DNA of 64,000 nt from Bufo bufo (lineage: Eukaryota; Chordata; Amphibia; Anura; Bufonidae): NCBI RefSeq assembly GCF_905171765.1, contig NC_053391.1, forward strand, positions 262,959,918-263,023,917, in the 5' to 3' direction. This document shows positions 21,704 to 32,100 of the stretch, in pieces (the stretch's first letter is position 1; every line of letters begins with the position of its first letter). The notes beneath the pieces were generated by a model. The model ran no database searches. It had not been told where the DNA came from and saw only the letters and a program-made list of their open reading frames with translations. Made by a program: the position numbers and the translations under genes.

Positions 21704-22540
21704 AGGGACACTGACAGGCGAAATCAGCATATATAGTTAGATATATCACATTACAGGTCTTATAGAGTCTTTTAAAAGCATATAACTATCCCCCCTGTCC
21801 ACCTTATAAAGAGCGAAATATAAAGTTTTATAACCTGCATCTGCGGTCAGCAATCTGCCCAAGGGGCGGCGTTTCATGTGAAAATGCGCCCAGCCAGCCT
21901 TCCCAACTGCCGTTCTTAAGCCCCGCCCAGCTCATCATTATTCACTTCGCTGGGCGGGGCTAGAACTCTCCCCAGTCCCGATCCTGCGCCTGCGCAATTC
22001 AATCCTCCCGGCATCGTTCATGCCCAATCTTCTGCGCCTGCGCCCCGCCGTGCCGTCGGACGCACTATAATTAACCCCTTATATGATGTGAGTGAGCAGC
22101 GCTCTGAAGCGCTGCTCTGAACAGTGCATGGCTGAGGCTGCAGCTGCCTCAGCCATGCACTGTTCAGAGCAGCGCTTCAGAGCGCTGCTCACTCACATCA
22201 TATAAGGGGTTAATTATAGTGCGTCCGACGGCACGGCGGGGCGCAGAAGATTGGGCATGAACGATGCCGGGAGGATTGAATTGCGCAGGCGCAGGATCGG
22301 GACTGGGAAGAGTTCTAGCGGGGCTTAAGAACGGCAGTTGGGAAGGCTGGCTGGGCGCATTTTCACATGAAACGCCGCCCCTTGGGCAGATTGCTGACCG
22401 CAGATGCAGGTTATAAAACTTTATATTTCGCTCTTTATAAGGTGGACAGGGGGGATAGTTATATGCTTTTAAAAGACTCTATAAGACCTGTAATGTGATA
22501 TATCTAACTATATATGCTGATTTCGCCTGTCAGTGTCCCT
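21704..22540. repeat. 837-bp foldback MITE with TTAA duplication, inside the Polinton
   Basis: TTAA flanks both ends (21700-21703, 22541-22544). The ends AGGGACACTGACAGGCG and its inverse are perfect. Nearly the whole element is an inverted repeat: the left arm is about 435 bp and the right about 395 bp, with the centre near 22142 (GCTGAGGC-loop-GCCTCAGC). The left arm keeps a CCCGCCCAG...CTGGGCGGG hairpin of about 40 bp that the right arm has lost. It has no coding capacity and inserted in what would be an intron or intergenic part of the Polinton. Confidence 0.9.
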
Positions 22541-22599
22541 TTAAGATATAAGTATTAAGAATTTTCAAGCTCGCTAATTAAAACAGCTATTGTAAATAT

Positions 22600-22885
22600 A
22601 TAGATAAATTGCTAGAATTTATATAGTTGGGTTATTTAGATGTATAGAGACATAGATAGATAAATGGGTAGATAGATAGATAGGTAGATAGCTAACAGAT
22701 AGATGGAAAGATAGATGGAAAGATAGATAGATAGATAAATTGATAGAATTTAGATAGTCGGGGTACTTGGCTGTATGAATACATAGATAGATAAATGGAT
22801 AGCTAGATAAATTGATAGATAGATAGCTGGATATCTAGGTAGATAAATTGATAGATAGATATGTCATTATGCCTTTTATTAAAAA
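22600..22885. repeat. GATA-type microsatellite, short array
   Basis: Interrupted GATA/TAGA repeats lie between two similar segments (AAATTTAAAGACAA... at 21684 and 22884; TAAGTATTAAGAA... at 22549 and 22910), suggesting a local duplication that spans the array. Confidence 0.8.
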
Positions 22886-22968
22886 TTTAAAGACAAGCAG
22901 CCCGCTGTAAGTATTAAGAACATCAAGCGGCTCTAATTAAAACAGAGCGCCGTGTAATATTAACTTAC

Positions 22969-23098
22969 GGGCATCAGGACAGCGGATAATCGGCATTGCA
23001 GGATTTTCAGACAGCCAACTGTCGCGGGCGTTGGTGACCGACTCTGGTGGTTCGGGGAATGAAACAGTTCTGATGACACGTGCGCTACTACCCGGCAG
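22969..23098 (-). CDS. Candidate exon 5 of spliced Polinton accessory gene
   Basis: The segment is bounded by a strong acceptor (AGTTTTTCAG, ending 23099) and a consensus donor (GTAAGTTA, from 22968). Two of three frames are open, one reading LPGSSARVIRTVSFPEPPESV. The phase does not join cleanly to exon 4, so either a mutation intervened or the exon is used differently. Confidence 0.4.
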
Positions 23099-23199
23099 CT
23101 GAAAAACTTTAAATTACAAGGTTTGATTAAACACCATTGTTTATACCTGCTTAAAAGTTATAGACATTGTTTTTTGAGCTGCTGTAGAGGGAGCCTTAC

Positions 23200-23265
23200 C
23201 CGTTGTGTTAGATTTCTTTGATACCGCTTTGGAGACACCGGTCGTGGCCATTTTTCTTTTCAGCG
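23200..23265 (-). CDS. Candidate exon 4 (Lys-rich, 66 bp)
   Basis: The acceptor AAATGCAG ends at 23266 and the donor GTAAGGCT starts at 23199. The exon is a multiple of three and phase 1 at both ends. It reads LKRKMATTGVSKAVSKKSN. The flanking introns are 76 and 101 bp. The exon start CGCTGAAAAGAAAAA is nearly the same as that of exon 3. Confidence 0.45.
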
Positions 23266-23341
23266 CTGCATTTAAAAAAAGTATTAGACTTATAGACATT
23301 GTTTAAAATATATTACAGCAGCAATGCGTTTTGGTCCTTAC

Positions 23342-23430
23342 GCTCTTTGCCCCGCTTGCTACGCTTTTGTAGGGCATCATCGGAGAGTGTCGCGATGTCA
23401 TCAATTGTATACACTTTTTTCTTTCAAGCG
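23342..23430 (-). CDS. Candidate exon 3 (Lys/Arg-rich, 89 bp)
   Basis: The acceptor AAAACACAG ends at 23431 and the donor GTAAGGAC starts at 23341. The start CGCTTGAAAGAAAAAA resembles exon 4. The plausible frame VYTIDDIATLSDDALQKRS needs one more base in the A-run, which would make the exon 90 bp and phase 1 on both sides, matching its neighbours. The end RSKRGKER is basic. Confidence 0.4.
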
Positions 23431-23508
23431 CTGTGTTTTAAAAAAGTGTATTAGAAATCTAGATAATGTTTAAAACAGACAACATCAAAGAAGTCGATCG
23501 AGCCTTAC

Positions 23509-23757
23509 GTGTTCTGGCTAGCCTGGTCATCTGTTTTATTTCATTTCGACCTGGGGTTGTGAGATCGATAACTCGCGACGGATCGTTCTCCTTTAGCTTG
23601 TCAGAATTGCTGTTGCTAGTAACTTCAATGCTTGAATGTTCTGTATTTTCAGTATCAACGGCTCTGTTCGCAATTCTTAAAATGTCTCGGATTTGCTCGT
23701 GTGTAATAAACATGCATGAAATATAACTAGATCTAAAACTATATACGTAATAAAAGC
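23509..23757 (-). CDS. Candidate exon 2 with SUMO-interaction-like motif
   Basis: The donor GTAAGGCTC begins at 23508. The open frame reads THEQIRDILRIANRAVD, an acidic/serine-rich stretch, then RVIDLTTPGR and a basic KQMTRLART end. VIDLT matches the hydrophobic core of SUMO-interacting motifs. Acceptor candidates near 23727-23739 are one base out of register with exon 1, so the left boundary is unsure and a small indel is likely. Confidence 0.4.
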
Positions 23758-23776
23758 CTAAGATGGTTATACTTAC

Positions 23777-23975
23777 CGACCAGGCAAGGAGAGGTCGGAT
23801 TGTAATCGGGTTCGCTTGAAATGTCAGTATGAGATAGCGCCATACTGGGCGACGCGTCTGAAAGCAATTGCGCCCCACCACCGCTAATGTACAACTCATA
23901 GAAATCATCGGCCGCGATAAGCATCTGCGCATCGGGTATATTGTCATCGCCCCATAAATTTTGGTAAGAATCCAT
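23777..23975 (-). CDS. Candidate first exon of spliced Polinton accessory gene
   Basis: It starts with ATG (MDSYQNLWGDDNIPDAQ) and runs 66 codons plus one base to a perfect donor (CG|GTAAGTAT at 23776). The product is acidic, with no recognised domain. Reading on through the donor ends quickly at TAG. It is the most upstream gene-like segment of the minus-strand cluster, before the GATA-rich right part of the element, where an early regulatory gene could sit. Confidence 0.45.
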
Positions 23976-24039
23976 CTAAACGAAATGTATATTGCTAGTT
24001 AAAATATAACAACATTTGTAGGGCCGCTTTAACCCCTAT

Positions 24040-24331
24040 AAATAGGAAAGATAGATAGGAGATATATAGCTAGATAGATAGATAGGAGATAGATAGATAG
24101 ATAGAAGAGATAGATAGAAGAGAGAGATACATGGATGGATAGATAGATAGATAGATAGATAGGAGATATATATATATATATATAGATAGATAGATAGATA
24201 GATAGAAGAGATAGATACATAGATAGATAGTTGGGGTATTTGGCTGTATGTATACATAGATAGATAAATGGCTCGATAGATAGACAGGTAGATAGCAGAT
24301 AGATAGATAGAAGAGATAGATAGATAGATAC

Positions 24332-24363
<32 letters not shown>

Positions 24364-24395
24364 GAGATAGATAGAAGAGATAGATAGAAGAGATG

Positions 24396-24428
<33 letters not shown>

Positions 24429-24790
24429 GAGATAGATAGATAGATAGCTAGATAGAAGAGATAGATAGATATATAGCTAGATAGAAGAGATAGATAGTTG
24501 GGGTATTTGGCTGTATGTATACATAGATAGATAAATAGCTCGATAGATAGACAGGTAGATAGCAGATAGATAGATAGAAGAGATAGATACATAGATAGAT
24601 AGAAGAGATAGATACATAGATAGATAGATAATAGATAGATAGATAGATAGATAGATAGAAGAGATATATAGATAGAAGAGATAGATAGATAGATAAATTG
24701 ATAGAATTTAGATAGTTGGGGTATTTGGCTGTATGGATACATAGATAGATAAATGGATAGATAGATATATAGATAGATAGAAGTTACATA
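24040..24790. repeat. GATA/TAGA microsatellite with recurrent AGTTGGGGTATTTGGCTGTATG spacer
   Basis: About 750 bp of (GATA)n with GAAGA and GGAGA variants. A spacer containing GTTGGGGTATTTGGCTGTAT recurs three times (24229, 24496, 24714), with a related one near 22756 in the smaller array. Long spurious frames of Ile/Tyr/Leu/Ser arise from it. Confidence 0.95.
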
Positions 24791-25858
24791 GATTCAGATA
24801 ACATAAGTCATATTCATGAGTCACATTCATAAATAGTGAAAGATTTAAAAGCATAACAGACAAATGGTGCTTACCTTTTTAAGTGTCTTATGTCCTGTGG
24901 GGCCTATGCCTCTCTGAGCCTAAGTATCTCTGTGCTAGCAATGCAAAGACTGGGACCTGTTTATATAGGCTGTTCATGTTGTAAACCATGCCAGATGGTA
25001 GCGATTAGCATATTCATTAGTTGCTGTAGCTCCCTTAGTTAGATTATGTTTCATAAGATTTTATATGTTTATAGTGGGTAGCTTTTATATCAAAAGCTTA
25101 TCAATGTTCTAATGGGGTTAACAATAAGATTTTATGAAATGAAATTTATCAAACTGTATAAATTGATATAACACTTCTCATATTAAAGTGGTTAGCTTTT
25201 ATATCAAAATGTTATAAAATTACAAAAATTTTATTTATAAAGCCGCCATGAAATATTTCCTGACTACTTTATGAAGTTTATATAAAACTTCTCATATTAA
25301 AGTGGGTAGCTTTTATATCAAAATGTTATAAAATTACAAAAATTTTATTTATAAAGCCGCCATGAAATATTTCCTGGTGACTTTATGAAGTTTATATAAA
25401 CTTCTAAGCCTATAAGGGATCAAAGCAGATAAATACACGACATCGGGCATTACTGTACGATTTATATGTTTTATTATAGGCCTGTAAGCTTTTTTATAAG
25501 TAGAATTAAAATCAATGACAAGAATACAGCCTGTGGAAATGTCCAGATGTTTTAATGAGCATGTCTGTAGAAAAGTCATTTAGACCCGTATCGATTACAA
25601 GAATACATCCTGTGGCCTGTCCTAAAAGCTGTGCTTTTGATGTACCTGACAGATGTCATGACCTTGTAGAGCATCTCCGGTGACGGGGGTCTGGGAAAAT
25701 CTTGAATTAAGCAATGTACTTGCAAGAGGTCATGACCCTTGCATTAGAAAAGTCTTGATTACACGAATACAACCTAAGACAGGTCTGGGAAACTTGATTT
25801 TAACAATATGCTTTACAGACATTTGTGATCTGCAGGTTAGCAGGCATCTGAGAAGTGC
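24791..25858. other. AT-rich right-hand non-coding part of the Polinton
   Basis: No conserved gene is recognised. A direct duplication of about 110 bp is present: GTGG(G)TAGCTTTTATATCAAAATG...GCCGCCATGAAATATTTCCTG occurs at 25190-25261 and 25301-25375. Minus-strand position 25349-25579 has a 76-codon frame without recognised homology. A run of related segments with CAAGAATACA(G/T)CCTG(T/A)G recurs at 25520-25790. Confidence 0.5.
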
Positions 25859-25994
25859 CAATATAAACCTAATATCAAGCTATATAAACCTAATATCATG
25901 CGATATAAAATTAATATCAAGCAATATAAAATTAATATCAAGCAATATAAAAGGGGGCGTGTAAAAGGGGCGTGGTACCTGTCACTTTACTACT
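25859..25994. repeat. Polinton right terminal inverted repeat
   Basis: The reverse complement reads AGTAGTAAAGTGACAGG and matches the left repeat except for the 20 bp missing here. It holds four to five copies of the ATATAAAATTAATATCAAGCA iteration. It directly abuts GGTCCT at 25995. Confidence 0.9.
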
Positions 25995-26000
25995 GGTCCT

Positions 26001-28453
26001 TGTGGCTGGAATTGAGGGCAGATTAGACATCCCTGACAATATGTTCGCACATCTTGTAACATATGTGGCCAGTAAGCGTAGTCCCGTAGTAACTCGTATG
26101 TTATTTTCTCACCCCGATGACCAGCTGTTGGGGCATCATATGCATGTTGCAACATCAGACCTCGGTATGCTGCACGTACTACCCATTGCGTGATACCGTT
26201 GTTAGAGGTTCTTATCAGCAGTCCATCCTGTAATGAGAATTGGGACTTACCTTTCATCAAAATTCGTAACTCCTCCTTACCCACACAGTCTTCCGTGGTT
26301 ATGGGACAGTTGTGTGGATCCTCAATGTGCTTATAAAAAAGACCAATAATTGGATCCCCCTTTTGGCTCGTAATGAGATCCTCACTAGGGGAATCTTGGC
26401 TCCACTGCGCCACATTGGCTTCAGCTCCCTTTTGGGCCTGTCTCCTTGTCATAGCATCCACTTGGATAGTTCCCATGAGGTCATCAACGTCAAAGACTTC
26501 TCCGTCAATGGCTGCTTGCTTGGCAAGGGAGTCTGCTAGGTCATTCCCCTCTTTATCCATGCCTGGATATTTTAAATGACCTCTTACCTTTTTCCAATAA
26601 ATGGTAAGACTGTGGGCGGTAACCATCTCATCAATTTTACAAAACATCTTACCATGCTTTACTGGCTTGTTATTACTTCTCACCATGTCGGATCTTTTCC
26701 ATCCGGGAAAGTACTCCACAAAGCTGTTACGAATATAATCAGAATCTGTGATGATTACAAACTCCTTAACATCATATTCGATAGCCATTTGTACGGCTTT
26801 GTACACAGCAGTAAGTTCTGCAACCTGGCTGCTTTTGGAACCAATTTTATATCCAATAGATACATCTAGGAATGTATTATTCCACACGACTCCAATACCT
26901 GCAACCAATGTACGTTTGGATCCTTTATCGGCATGGAAGGAATAGCCGTCTACGTACACACATGGTAACGATTTGCAGTACTCCTCTTCATAAGATTTAT
27001 ATGGGGATGATGATTGTTCCTCCAGGAAATCATTTCCCGTTGACTCACTTTTACGTTCCGTATTGGTACAGTCATGGAGTTCTGCTAATCCTTGAGCAAC
27101 TGGGTTTTTATTATTTTGTTTGTACCTGATTTCCAATGGCCATCCCATTAAGGACATTGTCCAGGCAGTTATCCCGCTGTTTGACAAGTTTCCATCTCTT
27201 ATACGATCACTCTGCAAATACTGTAGTGGCTGGTGTGCGATCTCCACAATGTCTCCTCTTCTTTCGCCTTGGATAAAACTCCTAAAATATTGCAAAGCCC
27301 ACACAGTTGACAATAATGCTTTCTCACAATCATTGAATTTTACCTCAACCGGTGAAAAGGACTTGCTGGCATAGGCGATGATCTTGTTTCGGTTTTCCTG
27401 TTTTTGGAAAAGAACTGCACTTATGCTTTTATCAGTGAAACCTGTTTCCACGAAGAAAGGCTTTCCCCCTTCTGGATAAGCAAGGCACGGAGCCTGGATA
27501 AGTTTGGCCTTGAGCTCGGTTACAGCTTGCTCATGACGCTCACACCATTCCCATTTTACTCCTTTCTTTAGCAACTGCAAAAGAGTTTTTGTAATTTCGG
27601 CATAATTATCTATGAACTTACGTGAGTAGTTCAGCATGCCCAGGAATGATCTCAACTCCTTGAGATTTGTAGGAGATTTTGTCTTGGTCACTGCTTCCAC
27701 CTTCCTTTTCTGTGGGTTAATTCTATCCGCAGTGACTTCATGACCTAGGAAATTAACCTTGGTCCGGCACCATTGAGCCTTCTGCAAAGAAGAAAGTTTT
27801 ACACCTGCTTTCCTCAGCTGGGTTAGTACATGCCTCAACTCCTGAATATGTTCCTCAAAAGTTGTACTTTTGATCAGGATGTCATTCACATAGGATAAGG
27901 TACCTTGTTCAGCGGCATCAGGCATTGCCTTATGCATGAACACTGCAAACTCATGGCCCGCATTTATGTACCCGAAGGGCAGTCGGGTCCACGCATACTG
28001 TCGTTTGCCAAAGGTAAAGGCCAGTTTGTACTGATCCCTTTCATCCACCTTAATCGTCCAATATCCTTGTGCACAGTCAAGGGCAGTGAAGATTTTAGAT
28101 CCTTGTATTTGTGCCAAACATTGGTCAATATATGGCACCGGCCACCCGGACATATAAACACGTTTGTTCAACTGTCTTAGGTCCGAGCAGAGACGAAATT
28201 GACCGTTAGGTTTGAGGACTCCAAGTATCGGATGATTGAATGAACTGTGTACTGGACGGATGATACCCCTCTTCTCCAACTTCTTGACGATTTCCGATAG
28301 TGACTCGTAAGCTGCCGGCGGAAGTCGATATTGTTTGAAAAAAACAGGGGGTGCATCGGGATCTGTCTGGATTCTTGTAACGTGTAGGTCTGTTTCCCCA
28401 CAGTCATAAGAATCCTTGGCGAAAATCTCCTGGAACTCTGTGAAGAGCTCCTT
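26001..28453 (-). pseudogene. pol: ERV reverse transcriptase, RNase H and integrase zinc-finger (upstream half of split pol)
   Basis: The RT domain begins after about 28450 and shows GIIRPVHSSFNHPILGVLK, the first catalytic Asp in TALDCAQGYW, LPFGYINAG and the box YVND at about 27890, where the usual YVDD has Asn. A degenerate tether RNase H (YASKSFSPVEVKFNDCEKALL) follows. A second full RNase H has VDGY, AELTA, ITDSD and GNDLAD supplying D-E-D-D. The integrase zinc domain shows H...H (LQHAYDAPTAGH) and CQGCLIC. The frame is open over about 800 codons to the Polinton edge. Sequence at 28454-28656 is the upstream linker, with stops (GACTAG and GGCTAA) near 28457-28480. The gene ends because of the Polinton insertion. 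Confidence 0.9.
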
Positions 28454-28944
28454 TTAGCCATTGACGCTTCGACTAGTCGGAGCATGCGTCAGCCATTGAG
28501 ATTTGTTCTTCCACCCGCTCCTGAAATTCTGGGAAAATCTCAGGCTGACTTAACTCGTAAGCTTCTTCAAGCTCACTAGTTAAATCGTTCTGGGTGTAGT
28601 GTACCTTATCCTTTCCTTGCTGGTATGATTCATACTCTTTCTCATCGATCTCATGGTTGAAAACTAGAGTTGAGCGAACACCTGGATGTTCGGGTTCGAG
28701 AAGTTCGGCCGAACTTCCCGGAAATGTTCGGGTTCGGGATCCGAACCCGACCCGAACTTCGTCCCGAACCCGAACCCCATTGAAGTCAATGGGGACCCGA
28801 ACTTTTCGGCACTAAAAAGGTTGTAAAACAGCCCAGGAAAGGGCTAGAGGGCTGCAAAAGGCAGCAAAATGTAGTCAAATCCCTTGCAAACAAATGTGGA
28901 TAGGGAAATGAATAAAAATAAAATAAATAAAAATTAACCAATAT

Positions 28945-31457
28945 CAATTGGAGAGAGGTCCCATAGCAGAGAATCAGGCTTCATGTCAGCAGAGAATCAG
29001 TCTTCATGTCATAGCAGAGAATCAGGCTTCACGTCACCCAAAACTGGAACAGTCCATTGTCATATATTTAGGCCCCGACACCCAGACAGAGGAGAGAGGT
29101 CCCATAACAGAGATTCAGGCTTCATGTCAGCAGAGAATCAGTCTTCATGTCATAGCAGAGAATCAGGCTTCACGTCACCCACCACTGGAACAGTCCATTG
29201 TCATATATTTAGGCCCCGGCACCCAGACAGAGGAGAGAGGTCCCATAGCAGAGAATCTGGCTTCATGTCAGCAGAGAATCAGTCTTCATGTCATAGCAGA
29301 GAATCAGGCTTCACGTCACCCACCACTGGAACAGTCCATTGTCAGATATTTAGGCCCAGGCACCCAGGCAGAGGAGAGAGGTCCCATAGCAGAGATTCAG
29401 GATTCATGTCAGCAGAGAATCAGTCTTCATGTCATAGCAGAGAATCAGGCTTCATGTCACCCACCACTGGAACAGGCCACTGTCAGATATTTTTAGGCCC
29501 CGGCACCCAGACAGAGGAGAGAGGTCCCATAACAGAGATTCAGGCTTCATGTCAGCAGAGAATCAGTCTTCATGTCATAGCAGAGAATCATGCTTCACGT
29601 CACCCAACATTGGAACAGTCCATTGTCATATAATTTAGACCCCGGCACCCAGACAGAGGAGAGAGGTCCCATAACATAGAATCTGGCTTCATGTCAGCAG
29701 AGAATCAGTCTTCATGTCATAGCAGAGAATCATGCTTCACGTCACCCAACATTGGAACAGTCCATTGTCATATAATTTAGGCCCCGGCACCCAGACAGAG
29801 GAGAGAGGTCCCATAACATAGAATCTGGCTTCATGTCAGCGGCTCAGCAGAGAATCAGTCTTCATGTCATAGCAGAGAATCAGGCTTCATGTCACCCACC
29901 ACTGGAACAGGCCACTGTCAGATATTTTTAGGCCCCGGCACCCAGACAGAGGAGAGAGGTCCCATAACAGAGATTCAGGCTTCATGTCAGCAGAGAATCA
30001 GTCTTCATGTCATAGCAGAGAATCAGGCTTCATGTCACCCACCACTGGAACAGGCCACTGTCAGATATTTTTAGGCCCCGGCACCCAGACAGAGGAGAGA
30101 GGTCCCATAACAGAGATTCAGGCTTCATGTCAGCAGAGAATCAGTCTTCATGTCATAGCAGAGAATCAGGCTTCACGTCACCCACCACTGGAACATCCGC
30201 AGTGTGAATATTGGGACGCTAGCTACCACGTTGATGCTTTCGTCACAAGTGGTTGCGGCGCTGCTCGGTTTGTGTCGTCTTTTGATGACGCTCACGTGCA
30301 TGCGCACTTTCTACCTTGAGACGCCAGCCGCCATGAGGATGTCTGCACACCACCATCCCACACAGGTGAATATGTGAATACAGCTGATATATGTTTAAAA
30401 CAGATAATTAACGTTATACAACAGCATGGTGAATATTAACTAGGTAGGTGTAACATAGTATATCAATGGTTGATTGGATCGTTATAATTGTGGGCGGCAT
30501 TGGTATGTTGGATATATACTTGGTGTTTTTAGTTGTAAAATATGCTTGACAAAGGCTATTCCTAGCCGAAACGTTGCTGCTGTTTTTATGCTGTGTTATA
30601 CAGTGATCGACTGAAATAAAGAAGGATTTTGGATATGCTGCTGTGGCCCTCTACTTCTTCTATATACCTCTGGATTGCTTTGGATCTGTGATCTCTTGCC
30701 CAGCTGCTGCATGACCTCCATCATCACTCTACATTAGCCGCTTGCTGTGCTGCTCCTGAACACCTTTATTTTTCCACCACTGGAACAGTCCATTGTCACA
30801 TATTTAGGCCCAGGCAGAGGAGAGAGGTCCCATAGCAGAGAATCTGGCTTCATGTCAGCAGAGAATCAGTCTTCATGTCACCCACCACTGGAACAGGCCA
30901 CTGTCAGATATTTTTAGGCCCCGGCACCCAGACAGAGGAGAGAGGTCCCATAACAGAGATTCAGGCTTCATGTCAGCGACTTAGCAGAGAATCAGTCTTC
31001 ATGTCATAGCAGAGAATCAGGCTTCATGTCACCCACCATTGGAACAGGCCACTGTCAGATATTTTTAGGCCCCGGCACCCAGACAGAGGAGAGAGGTCCC
31101 ATAACAGAGATTCAGGCTTCATGTCAGCAGAGAATCAGTCTTCATGTCATAGCAGAGAATCAGGCTTCATGTCACCCACCACTGGAACAGGCCACTGTCA
31201 GATATTTTTAGGCCCCGGCACCCAGACAGAGGAGAGAGGTCCCATAACAGAGATTCAGGCTTCATGTCAGCGACTTAGCAGAGAATCAGTCTTCATGTCA
31301 TAGCAGAGAATCAGGCTTCATGTCACCCACCACTGGAACAGGCCACTGTCAGATATTTTTAGGCCCCGGCACCCAGACAGAGGAGAGAGGTCCCATAACA
31401 GAGATTCAGGCTTCATGTCAGCAGAGAATCAGTCTTCATGTCATAGCAGAGAATCAG
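28945..31457. repeat. 141-143-bp minisatellite of the hAT element
   Basis: Tandem units contain GAGAATCAGGCTTCA, CCCACCACTGGAACAG, ATATTTAGGCCCCGGCACCC and GAGGAGAGAGGTCCC. Units of 141 bp are divisible by three, which leaves long open frames in more than one phase; these are artefacts of the repeat. The array resumes at 35733-36080 beyond the Penelope insertion and has a counterpart at 56330-57345 in copy 2. Confidence 0.95.
30196..30773 (+). mobile_element. Short Penelope-like insertion (578 bp, 5'-truncated) in the minisatellite
   Basis: It is bounded by a 14-bp duplication CCACCACTGGAACA (30182-30195 and 30774-30787). It contains the hairpin TTGACAAA, GGCTA-TTCC-TAGCC, GAAACGTTG at 30544-30575, followed by AAATAAAG, the same ordering as in the other Penelope-type ends of the window. 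No RT is present. Confidence 0.65.
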
Positions 31458-31499
31458 AATTTATTGTATTGTCAACACCAACTTAATGTTGCATAACAG

Positions 31500-32070
31500 A
31501 AGGCCATTGAAACCCAACTCTCAGCAACCATCTCTCCCCAGGACCTTACTGACCTCAAAAACAAAACCGAAAAAACCTTAGAGGATCATCGCAAATACAT
31601 AGAACAGACCAAAAGATCTAAATATATTCGTGATACAGAAGACTACCAGCTGAATCGTGTGTATAGGTGGCAATGGCAAGAACCGAACACCTATGGTCAC
31701 TACTCCTATGGGGATTATGCGTCCTCTTCCTCTGGAAGCGAGAAACCAAGAAACCAACTTACCGCAGACAACGTTTTTTCAATCGGCGAGGCAATCGCTC
31801 CCGTCGCAAACAAAGAGGATACGGAGGGGACGACATTCCAACCGAAACAGAGACACCTCCCATGCAGACCCGGTCCCAGGTAGTGACCTTGTAATTAACA
31901 TTTCTTCTAGAACCTTGTCTCCCGCTGAAATAATGGTTCTTTCCAAAGGACTCTCCTATTGTCCTATTGCCTCCCTACACCATTTTGATCTAATGCAAGA
32001 TCTACATAGATTCTATCGTTCATTGCGGTTAAAAGTCTATTTTTCTTCATCTGTTCCTACTGATAGATAA
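31500..32070 (+). pseudogene. N-terminal part of the Penelope-like protein, frameshifted
   Basis: Coding character moves between frames. VYRWQWQEPNTYGHYSYGDY lies in one frame, a basic block YRRQRFFNRRGNRSRRKQRG in a second, and SRTLSPAEIMVLSKGLSYCP with LRLKVYFSS in a third. The last is the conserved segment before the RT and is in frame with the RT frame, separated from it by a TAA at 32068-32070. At least two indels and one stop are therefore needed to explain it. Confidence 0.65.
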
Positions 32071-32100
32071 TCTGTCCTGGCTAGTAACTCTATTTCGAAT

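Larger units (their letters stand above)
10563..25994 (-). mobile_element. Complete Maverick/Polinton (15,432 bp) in the ERV integrase gene
   Basis: The flanks carry a perfect 6-bp target duplication GGTCCT (10557-10562 and 25995-26000), the length typical of Polintons. The ends are inverted (AGTAGTAA... and ...TTTACTACT) and extend into long terminal inverted repeats. All recognisable genes lie on the minus strand: polB, packaging ATPase, retroviral-type integrase, adenovirus-type protease, major capsid and penton. This is the full set that defines Polintons/adintovirus-like elements. Several genes are broken, so it is a fossil. It has itself received an 837-bp foldback MITE (21704-22540) and contains GATA arrays. 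Confidence 0.95.

Noticed and set aside
24029..24742. Long Ile/Tyr/Leu/Ser frames on the minus strand
   Set aside because: They are translations of the GATA microsatellite and have no start context or conserved domain.
25349..25579. A 76-codon minus-strand frame near the Polinton right end as a gene
   Set aside because: No recognised motif, and part of it lies in a local direct duplication. I left it as a mention in the non-coding entry.
28948..31303. Several overlapping open frames of 60-216 codons in the hAT minisatellite
   Set aside because: They repeat a 47-residue pattern because the DNA unit is 141 bp, are open in more than one frame, and recur at 35684-36112 and 56408-57088 as part of the same repeat.
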